Assembly (NCBI GenBank): GCA_023474975.1 | Contig: JAMCXE010000015.1 | Span: 1 to 5,508, forward strand | From: Patescibacteria group bacterium | GTDB lineage: Bacteria > Patescibacteriota > Minisyncoccia > UBA6257 > 02-FULL-45-10c | DNA: 5,508 bases | Direction of reading: 5' to 3' | Shown: one piece after another, positions 1 to 5,508 of the stretch | Position numbering within the stretch: the stretch's first letter is position 1 | Layout: the number at the start of each line of letters is the position of its first letter | Program-made: the position numbers and the translations under genes | Notes under the pieces: generated by a model | The model's input: the letters and a program-made list of their open reading frames with translations, nothing else | The model's database searches: none | Told to the model about the DNA's origin: nothing

Positions 1-1051
1 TTTCAGGGTGGTAGCTCAAGATTCTATAGGTCTTCATTATTCCGCCAGTCAAACCTTTACAACCCTGTCAGCTCCGCAACAAAACACCGCCAATGGCCAA
101 ACCTCTTATAATGCAAATTCCGGCGCAGTAACGACATTCATCCAGCCAACAGCGATTACCAACGAAGCAATGCTGGTACATGAAAATTCCGCCGTAATTA
201 ACGGCACCGTTAATCCGGAAAATAGTCCTACTAGTGCCTGGTTCGAATATAGTTCTGACCCAAATCTCTACAATGCCAATAAAAGTATTCCAGAAACCGT
301 AGGATCCGACAACGCCGATAAATACATGGCCTACGCGCTTTCGAATCTTATACTTGGTCAAACTTATTATTTCCGAACCGTAGCTCAAAATTCCTATGGA
401 ACAACATACGGCTCAATAAAAAGCTTCACCACCAGAATAGCGCCGGTTGCTATAAGAGGTTTGTCCACAGCCGATCAATCCACCGAACCCAGCTCATCCC
501 TTAAAACATCAAATCATCAAGCACCCGCGTCAAGCAAACTATTTTCTCTGGAAGCGGAATTTGACAACAACAACCCAAGACCAGGGAAAGAAATCGTTTA
601 CAATATAAGCTATGAAAATACCGGGGATTCCAATGCATCTAACGTTGTACTAGAAGTCACCCTGCCCAACGAAGCAATATACGAAAGCTCAAGCTATGCC
701 AATGTCGGTAAAAACGGAAATACGCTCTCCTTTAAGGTGGGCAATGTCTCCGCAAAAAGCTCGGGAATAATAAGCATTAAGATAAAAATAACCGATCTTA
801 CCAAATCAGCAAGTCTTCAATTCAATGATTCATTGTCATACTCAGAGAGCGGAAAAAGCGGAAATACAAATTTGGTCAGCGAACTAAAACTAAACCATAA
901 TCAGCTTACCGCATCCGTTATTGATCTATTGGGGAACATCTTGAATAATACGATCGTTGATCTATTGATCGGTATCTTGACCGGACTAGCCATCTATCAC
1001 TTTGCTATAAGAAAAAAGCAGAATATTATTACGGATGATCCACTAAAATAA
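1..1051 (+). CDS. Secreted fibronectin-III-like / DUF11-like protein with C-terminal membrane anchor (5' end cut off by the window)
   Basis: The reading frame is open from base 2 (Phe-Arg-Val-Val-Ala) to the TAA at 1049-1051, giving 349 visible codons. The GTG at base 8 is not a real start: it is the second Val of FRVVAQDSIG, which matches FRTVAQNSYG about 120 residues later, so the window opens inside a repeated module. Counting from the codon at base 2, residues 1-21 are the end of one fibronectin-III-like domain ending in FTT. About 49-144 are a complete copy (INGTVNPE, WFEYSSDP, LILGQTYYFRTVAQNSYGT, SFTT). A Ser/Thr/Pro linker follows, then at about 180-270 a DUF11-like beta-sandwich (PGKEIVYNISYENTGDSNAS). 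A hydrophobic segment at about 315-336 precedes Arg-Lys-Lys and a short tail, the usual layout of a C-terminal anchor with the domains outside the cell. The domain family calls come from pattern recognition. The function is unknown, with adhesion or envelope structure the likeliest role. It converges on leuS. Confidence 0.85.
   Translation, partial: FRVVAQDSIGLHYSASQTFTTLSAPQQNTANGQTSYNANSGAVTTFIQPTAITNEAMLVHENSAVINGTVNPENSPTSAWFEYSSDPNLYNANKSIPETVGSDNADKYMAYALSNLILGQTYYFRTVAQNSYGTTYGSIKSFTTRIAPVAIRGLSTADQSTEPSSSLKTSNHQAPASSKLFSLEAEFDNNNPRPGKEIVYNISYENTGDSNASNVVLEVTLPNEAIYESSSYANVGKNGNTLSFKVGNVSAKSSGIISIKIKITDLTKSASLQFNDSLSYSESGKSGNTNLVSELKLNHNQLTASVIDLLGNILNNTIVDLLIGILTGLAIYHFAIRKKQNIITDDPLK
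921..980 (+). repeat. Imperfect 36-bp-period repeat before the C-terminal anchor
   Basis: Bases 921-944 and 957-980 match at 18 of 24 positions, with an identical first 11 bases and last 7 bases. They encode Asp-Leu-Leu-x-x-Ile-Leu twice at a 12-residue spacing (IDLLGNIL, then VDLLIGIL). The second copy forms the start of the membrane segment. This may be a small ancient duplication or convergence of hydrophobic codons. Confidence 0.4.
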
Positions 1052-1057
1052 CATCTC

Positions 1058-1081
1058 AATAAAAATCGCAATAAAAATCGC
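1058..1081. repeat. Tandem 12-bp direct repeat overlapping the terminator arm
   Basis: AATAAAAATCGC occurs twice head to tail, at 1058-1069 and 1070-1081. The second copy contributes the left arm of the hairpin at 1073-1104. The first copy carries the same AAAAATCGC and could pair as a shorter alternative with GCGATTTTT at 1096-1104. It looks like a slippage duplication of the terminator's upstream arm. Confidence 0.7.
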
Positions 1082-1104
1082 CCCTCTTTCTAGGGGCGAT
1101 TTTT
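1073..1104. terminator. Bidirectional intrinsic terminator between convergent genes
   Basis: A perfect 13-bp stem pairs 1073-1085 with 1092-1104 around a 6-base loop (1086-1091). The core is GC-rich (CGCCCC / GGGGCG) and the outer ends are A5 and T5, so a U-tract follows the stem on either strand. It starts 21 bases after the stop of the plus-strand surface gene and lies 9 bases beyond the leuS stop on the minus strand. It can therefore end both transcripts and insulate the two genes. Confidence 0.9.
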
Positions 1105-1113
1105 GCTTAGATC

Positions 1114-3546
1114 CTATACAACTATGTTTATAAGCCTATCTTGTACAAATATCACCTTCTTTGGCTTTCCGGAAAGAAATTCCTTCATCTTTTCCCTAGC
1201 CATTACCGCCCTTTCAACGTCCTGCTGAGAAGAACCCTTTCGCATCAGAATTTTATCGCGCAATTTTCCATTTACCTGGACCAAAAACTCGATCTCTTCA
1301 TCTTCTATGAGATGCTTGCTATATTCCGGCCATGATTCAAGATGAACGGACTTTTTATTTCCCAAATTTTCCCAAAGTTCTTCCGATATATGCGGAGCAA
1401 ACGGAGCTAGTATCTTAATAAAGTTTTCCGCAATACTTTTATTTATAACATTCTTTTTCTTTTCCATTTCGTTTAAAAGGATCATAAATGCTGATACCGC
1501 TGTATTGAATTTAAATCCAGAAATATCCTCACCTACCTTTTTGATGGTTTTGTGAACCAGCCTATTTAAATCTTTGTGATCCTTATGATCGTTTTCGCTA
1601 CCATTACTAGATTCAGGCTTCTTATCAAAATTTATTTTAGAAAAAAGGTCGTAAACCCTGTTCAAGAATCTATAAGCACCTAAAATTCCGGTGGGATCCC
1701 AAGGCCCGCCCTGACTATATTCGGCCATAAAACACAAGTAAACTCTCATGGAATCAGCCCCAAATTTTTCTACCAATTCATCTGGATCGATAACGTTGCC
1801 GCGCGATTTAGACATCTTCTGCCCATCCGGACCAAGTATCATACCCTGATGACGCAATGATGAAAAAGGTTCCTTAAAATCCAAATAACCTTCATCGTAC
1901 AAAAACTTAGTGAAGAACCTTGAGTAAAGAAGATGCATCACGGTATGCTCTGGTCCACCTACATACATCTTGACCGGCATCCAGTTTCTTATCTTGGAAG
2001 ATTCCGCAAAAGATTTTTTATTTTTAGGATCAAGATATCTCAAATAATACCAAGAAGAATCAACGAAGGTATCCATCGTATCCGTTTCTCTTTCCGCTAA
2101 ACGTCCACATTCCGGACACTTAACTTTTAAAAATTTCTCTGATTTTGCAAGCGGAGACCTACCCAAACCATCAGGGAGGTAATCCTTTATTTTTGGAAGC
2201 TTGACCGGAAGATCTTTCTCGGGAACAGGAACGATGCCGCACTCCTTGCAATAAATAATAGGAATCGGGGTACCCCAATAACGCTGACGGCTTATCAGCC
2301 AATCGCGGAATTTATAATTCACTTTTTTCTTGGCGCTTATTGATTCAATTATTCTGTCCTTGGCAATATTATTTGGTAAATTATCCAATTCACCGGAATT
2401 TACCATAACTCCATCGTTAACAAATGGCTCTTTAAGCTCGACTTGCTTTCCATCTTCGGATACTACCTGAATAATAGGCAATTCAAATTTTTTGGCAAAA
2501 TCAAAATCCCTTTCATCATGGGCCGGAACGGCCATAACCGCGCCCGTCCCATATCCTCCCAAAACATAATCAGAAACCCAAACGGAAATTATCTTTTTAT
2601 TAAAAGGATTTATCACTTTAATTCCTTGTAGCTCTACACCGGATTTTTCTTTAACATCGGTCAATCTTTCCAATTCTGTTTTATGCTTAGATTTTTCTAG
2701 GTAATCCCTTACGCTGTTTTTATTCCTTATCCTTGCATCCAAAATTTTTATAAGCGGGTGCTCTGGTGCCAGTACTAAATAAGTAACCCCGGGAAGCGTA
2801 TCGGCTCTGGTGGTAAAAACTTTTATTTTTAATTCCGATTCTTCTATTGGGAAATCTATTTCGGCGCCCTCGGAACGGCCTATCCAATTTTTCTGCATAG
2901 CCTTGGTCCTCTCCGGCCAGTCCAGGGTATCCAGATCCTCCAATAGTCTGTCGGCATAATCAGTGATCTTTAAAAGCCACTGAGTAACCTCTTTTTGCTC
3001 TACGGAAGTTCCACAACGCTCGCATTTTCCTCCTTCGGCCTGTTCATTTGCGAGAACCGTTTTGCAGGACGGACACCAATTTGCCGCCACTTTTTTACGA
3101 TAAGCCAGACCCTTTTTATACATCTGTAAAAAGATCCATTGATTCCATTTATAATAATCGGGGAGGCAGGTAATGACCGATCTAGACCAGTCATTGATAT
3201 TTCCCATAGCCTGGATCTGTCTTGTCATGTTTTTAATATTGGACATCGTCCAAGATTCCGGAGAAACACCGCGTTTAATAGCTGCATTTTCAGCCGGCAA
3301 ACCAAAAGCATCAAATCCCATCGGGCTCAAAACATTGTATCCCTCCATCCTCTTAAAACGCGCAAAAACATCGGCTGGGGCATAGTTATACCAATGACCA
3401 ATATGCGCGTTCCCTGATGGATAAGGGAACATCACTAAATGATAATAGTTCTTTTTTCCTTTTACGTTATCCTTGGTGACAAAAAATTTTTTTTGTTTCC
3501 AATACTTCTGCCACCTCGCCTCTATTTTTTTATGATTATAGGCCAT
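1114..3546 (-). CDS. leuS: Leucyl-tRNA synthetase, complete
   Basis: This cytoplasmic class Ia enzyme (EC 6.1.1.4) charges tRNA-Leu with leucine using ATP and clears mischarged tRNA in its CP1 editing domain. I chose the ATG at 3546 (MAYNHKKIEARWQKYW), giving 810 residues, normal for bacterial LeuRS. The frame opens further, to a TTG at 3615, but those 23 residues are unlike the family. Seen in order: HIGH at 48-51; a zinc module with Cys158, 161, 175 and 178; editing-domain TTRADT at 245-250 and AVPAHDERD with Asp344, matching the family's threonine-rich region and conserved editing Asp; a second zinc module with Cys433, 436, 477 and 480; TDTMDTFVDSSWYYLRY from 488; KMSKS at 577-581; an anticodon-binding helical domain from about 600; and a C-terminal domain ending VQVNGKLRDK...VIFVQDRLINIVV. 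Only a few residues separate QGMILG from KMSKS, so the large leucine-specific insertion of E. coli and Thermus LeuRS is absent, as in Bacillus-type enzymes. The stop is TAG. No clear Shine-Dalgarno sequence precedes the ATG. Confidence 0.97.
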   Translation of the reverse strand: MAYNHKKIEARWQKYWKQKKFFVTKDNVKGKKNYYHLVMFPYPSGNAHIGHWYNYAPADVFARFKRMEGYNVLSPMGFDAFGLPAENAAIKRGVSPESWTMSNIKNMTRQIQAMGNINDWSRSVITCLPDYYKWNQWIFLQMYKKGLAYRKKVAANWCPSCKTVLANEQAEGGKCERCGTSVEQKEVTQWLLKITDYADRLLEDLDTLDWPERTKAMQKNWIGRSEGAEIDFPIEESELKIKVFTTRADTLPGVTYLVLAPEHPLIKILDARIRNKNSVRDYLEKSKHKTELERLTDVKEKSGVELQGIKVINPFNKKIISVWVSDYVLGGYGTGAVMAVPAHDERDFDFAKKFELPIIQVVSEDGKQVELKEPFVNDGVMVNSGELDNLPNNIAKDRIIESISAKKKVNYKFRDWLISRQRYWGTPIPIIYCKECGIVPVPEKDLPVKLPKIKDYLPDGLGRSPLAKSEKFLKVKCPECGRLAERETDTMDTFVDSSWYYLRYLDPKNKKSFAESSKIRNWMPVKMYVGGPEHTVMHLLYSRFFTKFLYDEGYLDFKEPFSSLRHQGMILGPDGQKMSKSRGNVIDPDELVEKFGADSMRVYLCFMAEYSQGGPWDPTGILGAYRFLNRVYDLFSKINFDKKPESSNGSENDHKDHKDLNRLVHKTIKKVGEDISGFKFNTAVSAFMILLNEMEKKKNVINKSIAENFIKILAPFAPHISEELWENLGNKKSVHLESWPEYSKHLIEDEEIEFLVQVNGKLRDKILMRKGSSQQDVERAVMAREKMKEFLSGKPKKVIFVQDRLINIVV

Positions 3547-3602
3547 GTTTAAAATTGAAAAATCAATATTAAATTTAATTTGGAAGCGACTAATTACATA
3601 GT

Positions 3603-3631
3603 ATTTTAGCCCCAAAATTACTTAGGAACAA
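3603..3631 (-). promoter_or_regulatory. Candidate leuS promoter
   Basis: On the minus strand, TTGTTC (3631-3626) and TAAAAT (3608-3603) are separated by exactly 17 bases. The -10 box matches TATAAT at 5 of 6 positions; the -35 box matches only TTG. Transcription would begin near 3596, giving a leader of about 50 bases. The leader is AT-rich, lacks an AGGAGG-like site, and has a weak near-palindrome just before the ATG (3551-3570). The promoter lies downstream of the preceding gene's terminator, which fits independent transcription of leuS. Confidence 0.5.
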
Positions 3632-3654
3632 GGGGGCTAATTCCCATTCCCTTA

Positions 3655-3688
3655 AAAAAGCCCCCTTCTTGTATAGAGGGGGCTTTTT
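3655..3688 (-). terminator. Intrinsic terminator of the peptidoglycan-binding surface protein gene
   Basis: A perfect 12-bp stem pairs 3655-3666 with 3677-3688 around a 10-base loop (3667-3676). The core is GCCCCCT / AGGGGGC. Read on the minus strand, it starts 19 bases after the TAA of the surface gene and runs into a T-tract (complement of the A-run at 3654-3659). T5 at 3684-3688 would also let it work on the plus strand, but no plus-strand gene leads into it. Confidence 0.88.
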
Positions 3689-3707
3689 AATCGAAAGAAC
3701 ACTCTAA

Positions 3708-5375
3708 TTAACCGTTACAGCCATAAAGTGCATTTAATTTATTACGAGTTGACTGACCAACGTAGCCGGTTCCATTAAACAGACCAAGCGGAGCCAAGAC
3801 ATCGTTTTTATACTTTTCTTGAAATCCGGTAACAAGGGCAGCGGTAGATTCATTGTAAACCCCGGAAACGGATACAGCTCCCTGCAAGTTTTCTTTTTCC
3901 AAAGCAGTTTGAAGGGCGGATACGTCGGCGCCGCTAGAACCAATACCTAAATCAGTATTAAAAGTGTAACACCACTGGGCCTGCGCTGTGCCAGAAGCCG
4001 GCTGCCCACCCAAAACGGATTGAACCTTATTAATTACCGATTCATCGGCTCCAAAGGCTCTAATCATATTAAGAATTGATTGGATCTGTGAAGATGATAG
4101 ACCAGAGCTAGCAGACGTCGAGGGTTGAATATTTTGATTTGGTTGCTGAATTGTAGCTTGAGATGCACTAACACTAGCAGACGTCGAGGGTTGAATATTT
4201 TGATTTGGTTGCTGAATTGTAGCTTGAGATGCACTAGCAATTGTAAAATAAGCACTCTTATCAGTCCCGCCTGTTTCGCCGCAGCATCCCTCAACTTGAA
4301 GATAATATTTTCCAGGAATAATATTGCTTGGTATTACCCACGAATAAAGTCCACTATAATCCCCAGTATTATAATGATCACTAACTGAGACTATTTTCGA
4401 GGTATCGACAGCAGAAACCAAAGAAATCCGCTGTACGCCCCCAGTCCACCTAATTTGCATAGTACTACCAACCGCATATGCTTCGCTGCCATCTGGAGAA
4501 ATAATTTTAACCGAGCTAGGCGTAGGTATTACTGGAATCGTTAGGCTCATTGGATTACTTTTCCCATTTTTTGTTTCAACTACAATATTATAGCCCCCCC
4601 CCTGAGTAGTCACGGTGTAGTTAGGCTTACCATCTACATCAGAATGAAACATCACTGATGGAATTGTAAATCTTAGAGTTCCATCAAAATAAGCACCCGC
4701 CAATACAGGAGATGACTCCTCATAACCATCAGTGCTAGTCATTATAATTGTGTTTGAATTTGTAGTAGTACCAAAGCCCGAGCCTGTAATTGTTATGGTT
4801 TCTCCTATAAAGCCCCGATCAGGTGAAATTGAAGTAATTGTGGGCGACATTGTCGTAGCAGATGCCATAATAGTGAATGGGTCGCTTTCGTATATTACCG
4901 CCTTACCCATAAACTGAAGTTTATAATCATTCCCCGATGGGACTGTAGATGGAATTGTAATCTTAATCATGTTTGGAGTCTGATTGGTTGTAGTAAGATA
5001 AATAACTTTACCACCAAAAGCCGAACCATCTAAATAAACCGAGTATGTGAGATTATTGGGATCGCTACCGCTCCAAGACACAATATAAGTTTTACCGGCT
5101 ATAAGTGGCTCACCGTCGGATACTGTAATTTTAAGAGAGGTGCTCACCGGAATAGCTTGGGATGTTGATATTGCGGCCGAAACTTGAGTCGGCTGCAATG
5201 AATCACTTGAAGTGGCAACACTAGAAACATCCGCCAATATCTTATTCTTACCGACGGCCAAATTGTTTTTATTTAATTCATAAGCTACTCCGCCGATAAG
5301 ACCGGCGACAATAATTGCACCTCCAATTATTAGTGGTAAAGAGGCAAAACCGCGAGTTTTTAATGATTTATTCAT
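3708..5375 (-). CDS. Membrane-anchored modular surface protein with IPT/TIG and C-terminal peptidoglycan-binding domain
   Basis: 555 residues from the ATG at 5375 (MNKSLKTRGFASLPL). A TTG at 5423 in the same frame would add 16 residues across a G10 tract and is less likely. Seen in order: a short basic N-terminus; a membrane segment at about 12-32, with no obvious cleavage site; a Ser/Thr-rich linker; a Kre9/KNH-like beta-sandwich at about 80-168 (YIVSWSG, IPSTVPSGNDYKLQF); an IPT/TIG domain at about 178-280 (PTITSISPDRGFIGETITITGSGFG); a second Kre9-like module at about 287-378 (IISPDGSEAYAVGSTMQIRW, IIPGKYYLQVEG); two identical 22-residue repeats at about 382-425; a short helical segment; and a peptidoglycan-binding-1-like domain at about 468-553 (DLGIGSSGADVSALQTALE, GVYNESTAALVTGFQEKY, GYVGQSTRNKLNALYG). 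Cys469 and Cys553 bracket that last domain and could form a disulfide. The inferred role is to link the membrane to a cell wall, its own or a host's. No catalytic site is visible. It has its own terminator and candidate promoters. Domain calls are by eye. Confidence 0.9.
   Translation of the reverse strand: MNKSLKTRGFASLPLIIGGAIIVAGLIGGVAYELNKNNLAVGKNKILADVSSVATSSDSLQPTQVSAAISTSQAIPVSTSLKITVSDGEPLIAGKTYIVSWSGSDPNNLTYSVYLDGSAFGGKVIYLTTTNQTPNMIKITIPSTVPSGNDYKLQFMGKAVIYESDPFTIMASATTMSPTITSISPDRGFIGETITITGSGFGTTTNSNTIIMTSTDGYEESSPVLAGAYFDGTLRFTIPSVMFHSDVDGKPNYTVTTQGGGYNIVVETKNGKSNPMSLTIPVIPTPSSVKIISPDGSEAYAVGSTMQIRWTGGVQRISLVSAVDTSKIVSVSDHYNTGDYSGLYSWVIPSNIIPGKYYLQVEGCCGETGGTDKSAYFTIASASQATIQQPNQNIQPSTSASVSASQATIQQPNQNIQPSTSASSGLSSSQIQSILNMIRAFGADESVINKVQSVLGGQPASGTAQAQWCYTFNTDLGIGSSGADVSALQTALEKENLQGAVSVSGVYNESTAALVTGFQEKYKNDVLAPLGLFNGTGYVGQSTRNKLNALYGCNG
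4108..4239 (-). repeat. Two 66-bp tandem units coding for a 22-residue linker repeat
   Basis: Unit 1 is 4108-4173 and unit 2 is 4174-4239. The first 63 bases are identical in both, and the one difference is in the last codon (ACA against GCA on the plus strand). They encode ASQATIQQPNQNIQPSTSAS plus two residues, twice, between the second Kre9-like module and the peptidoglycan-binding region. Identity at silent positions points to a recent duplication. The 66-bp unit keeps frame, so copy number could change without breaking the protein. Confidence 0.97.
4594..4602 (-). repeat. G9 homopolymer inside the surface protein gene
   Basis: There are nine C on the plus strand, nine G in the coding strand, in the codons for Gln-Gly-Gly-Gly at the end of the IPT/TIG domain (about residues 258-261). 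Adding one G gives CTA then TAA directly after the tract; removing one G gives a TAG at 4582-4580. Either change cuts the protein to about 265 residues, without the second Kre9-like module, the repeats and the wall-binding domain. Confidence 0.9.
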
Positions 5376-5388
5376 ATAAATAAGTTTA

Positions 5389-5398
5389 CCCCCCCCCC
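5389..5398 (-). repeat. G10 homopolymer just upstream of the surface protein start
   Basis: There are ten C on the plus strand, ten G on the minus strand, ending 13 bases before the ATG at 5375. Its preceding base makes GAGG, the only Shine-Dalgarno-like sequence near the start, so the tract may act as a poor or adjustable ribosome site. It lies inside the 5' untranslated region under either promoter proposed here. It may also be a sequencing length error. Confidence 0.85.
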
Positions 5399-5416
5399 TC
5401 GCAAAAAAACAAGTTG

Positions 5417-5436
5417 ATAACAAGGCGACTTGTTAT
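5417..5436. promoter_or_regulatory. Perfect inverted repeat, start-proximal (operator or leader hairpin)
   Basis: ATAACAAG (5417-5424) and CTTGTTAT (5429-5436) are perfect complements around GCGA. On the minus strand it is followed seven bases later by T7 (complement of 5403-5409), so it has a weak terminator-like look, but the stem is AT-rich. It overlaps the candidate -10 box at 5432-5437. Confidence 0.6.
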
Positions 5437-5460
5437 GAATAGTTCGCTTTAACGTGTTAA
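5432..5460 (-). promoter_or_regulatory. Candidate promoter of the surface protein gene
   Basis: On the minus strand, TTAACA (5460-5455, 5 of 6 to TTGACA) and CATAAC (5437-5432, 4 of 6 to TATAAT) are 17 bases apart. Transcription would begin near 5425, with a leader of about 50 bases that includes the G10 tract. The -35 box lies in the centre of one inverted repeat and the -10 box in the arm of the other. Confidence 0.4.
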
Positions 5461-5464
5461 AGCG
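5445..5464. promoter_or_regulatory. Perfect inverted repeat, start-distal (candidate operator)
   Basis: CGCTTTAAC (5445-5453) and GTTAAAGCG (5456-5464) are perfect complements around a 2-base centre. The tiny loop makes an RNA hairpin awkward and suits a dimeric repressor or activator better. No T-tract follows it on either strand, so it is not a typical terminator. Confidence 0.6.
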
Positions 5465-5496
5465 CGACTATACTAGTAAAAGACTTCACAAGCAGA

Positions 5497-5502
5497 ATTA
5501 TA
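5497..5502 (-). promoter_or_regulatory. Alternative distal -10 box (TATAAT)
   Basis: A perfect TATAAT reads on the minus strand from 5502 to 5497, preceded by at least six T. Its -35 box would lie beyond the right edge of the window, so the promoter cannot be judged. If used, the transcript would start near 5490 and carry both inverted repeats and the G10 tract in a leader of about 115 bases. Confidence 0.3.
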
Positions 5503-5508
5503 AAAAAA

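Noticed and set aside
8..10. GTG as the start of the first gene
   Set aside because: The frame is open to the window edge and FRVVAQDSIG matches the second module's FRTVAQNSYG, so this GTG codes for an internal Val.
1141..3417. Open frames on the plus strand opposite leuS, and short alternative minus frames
   Set aside because: They are short, lie over a conserved full-length gene, and encode no recognisable protein.
3568..3579. Perfect 12-bp palindrome ATTAAATTTAAT in the leuS leader
   Set aside because: It contains only A and T, so such palindromes are expected by chance in this AT-rich stretch.
3547..3615. Upstream TTG start for leuS, adding 23 residues
   Set aside because: The extra residues do not resemble the LeuRS N-terminus, they overlap the candidate promoter, and the ATG at 3546 gives a typical start and length.
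3547..3707. T-box riboswitch controlling leuS
   Set aside because: The space is too short, no AGGGUGGNACCGCG-like T-box sequence is visible, and the hairpin fits the end of the preceding gene.
4108..4239. CRISPR-like repeat array
   Set aside because: There are only two units, directly abutting with no spacers, in frame within a protein.
5290..5351. Type IV prepilin N-terminus (RGF followed by a hydrophobic segment)
   Set aside because: RG-F resembles a prepilin cleavage site, but the conserved Glu at position +5 is missing (Pro instead) and the rest is a multidomain surface protein.
5376..5423. Upstream TTG start for the surface protein gene
   Set aside because: It would place 16 residues, including an Arg-Gly-Gly-Gly run from the G10 tract, before a normal basic-plus-hydrophobic N-terminus. 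It is kept only as a minor alternative.

Overview
The window looks like a chromosomal piece of a small-genome bacterium, most plausibly a member of the Patescibacteria / Candidate Phyla Radiation (Parcubacteria-like). This is an inference from style. Two large modular surface proteins (fibronectin-III-like, DUF11-like, Kre9/KNH-like, IPT/TIG and peptidoglycan-binding modules) flank a lone housekeeping tRNA synthetase gene. Intergenic gaps are short, the base composition is AT-leaning, and there is no convincing Shine-Dalgarno sequence before leuS. All three genes read through with the standard code and end in TAA, TAG and TAA, so UGA recoding (SR1/Gracilibacteria type) is not indicated.

Layout. 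Bases 1-1051 (+) hold the 3' part of a gene for a secreted, C-terminally membrane-anchored protein whose start lies left of the window. A 13-bp hairpin with A- and T-tracts on its two sides (1073-1104) separates it from the convergent leuS gene and can terminate both. leuS (3546 down to 1114, minus strand) encodes a complete 810-residue leucyl-tRNA synthetase with exact HIGH and KMSKS motifs, an editing domain and two four-cysteine zinc modules. Its 161-bp upstream gap contains a candidate promoter and the intrinsic terminator of the next gene. From 5375 down to 3708 (minus) runs a gene for a 555-residue protein with an N-terminal membrane anchor and a C-terminal peptidoglycan-binding domain. 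The last 133 bases hold its upstream region, with two perfect inverted repeats, promoter-like boxes and a run of ten G.

Function. The genes do not form one pathway: an essential synthetase sits between two envelope proteins. The two minus-strand genes are separated by a strong terminator, so they are probably transcribed separately.

The most interesting signal is in the 555-residue surface protein gene. It carries a G10 tract just upstream of its start and a G9 tract inside the coding region. Gain or loss of one G in the G9 tract gives a stop codon almost at once in either direction. It also carries a perfect 63-bp duplication coding for a Gln/Asn/Ser/Thr linker, and a promoter region covered by two adjacent inverted repeats. 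Together these suggest a candidate phase-variable, size-variable surface protein. That is a hypothesis; one sequence cannot show variation.
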